Assembly (NCBI GenBank): GCA_005805045.1
Contig: SYNW01000064.1
Span: forward strand, 1-7,028
Reading direction: 5' to 3'
Source of the DNA: Actinomycetota bacterium
GTDB taxonomy: Bacteria; Actinomycetota; Acidimicrobiia; Acidimicrobiales; Ilumatobacteraceae
Length of the DNA: 7,028 bases
Of the stretch, positions 5,830 through 7,028 are shown in pieces. Numbering within the stretch: the stretch's first letter is position 1; every line of letters begins with the position of its first letter. The notes below the pieces were generated by a model. It did not search any database, had not been told where the DNA came from, and worked only from the letters and a program-made list of their open reading frames with translations. The position numbers and the translations under genes were made by a program.

Positions 5830-7028
5830 TGCAAGCAACGACCAGTCCACTTCGCGGACATCTGACTGGTTTTCTTGCGATCTCATTTGTCCTCCCGCTT
5901 TATTTGCTCTTGCTCTCCGGGTTCCCAACATTTGACGCGATAAAAGTTTGTGCAATGATCTTCGTGCAAATCACGGCAGGAGGTCTCATTTGGCTTGTGA
6001 TCTCAAAGCCGAGTCAAATCTGTGTTGTTGAAACTGTCGGCATTGGTTTTGCAATCGGCTCAATCTTTACGGTCATCGGACATCAACTGACCCTCGGCCG
6101 AAGTCTTGAGAGCATCGGTTGGACGCTTCCCGCAGCAATTGCGTTAGTCCTGACGCTCATTTTCAAAAACGATCTTCCCAAGATGGTCCAAGCCTCAAAA
6201 GTTGACTTGGTCAGTTTTTTGTTTGTGCCATTTTCAATCGCGGCCACTTTCACGCAATGGTGGTGGCTCTTCCCACTGCTCATACCAACAAGTCTGGCAA
6301 TTTATCTCATTTCGGACCATGGCTTTGAAAAGTTTAAGTTTTCAAACACAAAATGTTTTGTTTTTATTCTTCTCCTGTTGATTCCGACAACTTTTGCGGT
6401 CGTTTATCTGCGACAACTAAATCTTGAATGGTGGATCCGTTCATGGGATGTAACTTATTTCGAATCCAAATCACATTCAATAGCCAAGTTTGGGCCGTCG
6501 AAAAATATCTCGTTACTCGGATACCCGCTTAATTACCATTGGTTCGGTATTGCGTGGATCGGGGCAGTTTCTGTAACGATGGGGCTACCGTCGTGGCTCT
6601 CAGTCGCACAAGTTGCACCAATATTTTCGGCAACGGCCATTGCTTGCCTATTCTGGACAATTGGTAAACGCGTTGGTAAAGGAATTTTTTATCCACTCGC
6701 GATTGCTTTAATTTTTACATTTTTAATAGGCCCACTATCTCCGGCAAACCCACCGAATATCATCGGCATGATTTGGGCGATAGCCGCTTTAATAGTGGCT
6801 TACGATTTTTTCTTAAGTCAAAAGACGACCCTCTTCATGGCTTTCTCTGTGTTGAGTATCGCAGCGTTGTCCGGAAAAGTTAGCTCAGGATTTGTCGTCC
6901 TTGGAGCTTTTACGATTACTGATTTGTATCAAACTTTAAGTCAAAGGAAAGGCTACGTTCGTTGCCTCATTCGCAATTTTCTTCTTGCGGCGTTTTCGAT
7001 TATCGCGTTTTATTTGATCATTGGTGGC
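5829..7028 (+). CDS. Polytopic membrane protein of unknown family, possibly GT-C-like; 3' end cut off
   Basis: From an ATG at 5829 the frame stays open for 400 codons to the window edge. I cannot name the protein. It is very hydrophobic, with about 12 or 13 candidate membrane segments (roughly 12-32, 38-59, 65-85, 96-112, 127-142, 144-161, 176-194, 236-252, 260-278, 288-303, 311-329, 335-363 and 382-399). The longest polar stretch (about 195-235) holds RSWDVTYFES (204-213) and then GYPLNYHWF (231-239). An acidic loop followed by a Tyr-His-Trp motif at the next membrane segment recalls lipid-linked-sugar glycosyltransferases of the GT-C fold and related uncharacterised actinobacterial envelope proteins, with D207 or E212 as possible catalytic acids. 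That is a resemblance, not a proven homology. Its ATG shares one base with the dNTPase TGA (TGATG), so translation is probably coupled; an AGGG lies 12 bases upstream. It is AT-richer than its neighbours, with more ATA and TTA codons. Confidence 0.8.
   Translation, partial: MQATTSPLRGHLTGFLAISFVLPLYLLLLSGFPTFDAIKVCAMIFVQITAGGLIWLVISKPSQICVVETVGIGFAIGSIFTVIGHQLTLGRSLESIGWTLPAAIALVLTLIFKNDLPKMVQASKVDLVSFLFVPFSIAATFTQWWWLFPLLIPTSLAIYLISDHGFEKFKFSNTKCFVFILLLLIPTTFAVVYLRQLNLEWWIRSWDVTYFESKSHSIAKFGPSKNISLLGYPLNYHWFGIAWIGAVSVTMGLPSWLSVAQVAPIFSATAIACLFWTIGKRVGKGIFYPLAIALIFTFLIGPLSPANPPNIIGMIWAIAALIVAYDFFLSQKTTLFMAFSVLSIAALSGKVSSGFVVLGAFTITDLYQTLSQRKGYVRCLIRNFLLAAFSIIAFYLIIGG

Noticed and set aside
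5182..5955. 257-codon open frame on the minus strand
   Set aside because: It lies almost wholly antisense to the well-supported dNTPase gene and covers the start of the membrane gene. Its translation has no recognisable domain and looks like a codon-bias shadow.
6083..6283. 66-codon minus-strand frame inside the last gene
   Set aside because: The plus strand is open for 400 codons and encodes a coherent series of membrane segments; the short antisense frame resembles nothing.

Overview
The window looks like ordinary chromosomal DNA from a bacterium of middling GC, most likely an actinobacterium. Two things suggest this. The MurJ homologue has the actinobacterial-style PNVVYELLLGG segment after TM1, and obgE and proB lie head to tail two bases apart. 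An acidimicrobial lineage fits the GC and the protein style, but that is an inference and not shown by any marker. I see no tRNA, rRNA, CRISPR array, insertion sequence or phage gene.

Layout from left to right. (1) Positions 1-768, minus strand: the N-terminal 256 codons of a MoxR-type AAA+ ATPase that runs off the left edge. (2) A 75-base divergent promoter region. (3) Positions 844-2223, plus strand: a MurJ-type lipid II flippase that appears to stop after 12 membrane segments. Its stop codon shares the palindrome TTAA with the stop codon of the convergent gene. (4) Positions 3311 to 2220 and 4564 to 3314, minus strand: the two-gene operon obgE-proB (ribosome-assembly GTPase and glutamate 5-kinase). 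(5) A 107- to 128-base divergent region carrying a perfect 16-base palindrome. (6) Positions 4693-5829, plus strand: a dGTPase-like HD-domain dNTP triphosphohydrolase. (7) Positions 5829-7028, plus strand: 400 uninterrupted codons of a polytopic membrane protein that I cannot name. It starts in a TGATG overlap with the dNTPase stop and runs off the right edge. It is clearly AT-richer than the rest.

Most genes are housekeeping: dNTP pool control, ribosome assembly, proline synthesis and peptidoglycan precursor export. I find no evidence for a described or new multi-gene system. The parts least explained by known biology are the unnamed membrane protein coupled to the dNTPase, the palindrome in front of obgE, and the short MurJ with its overlapping convergent stop.
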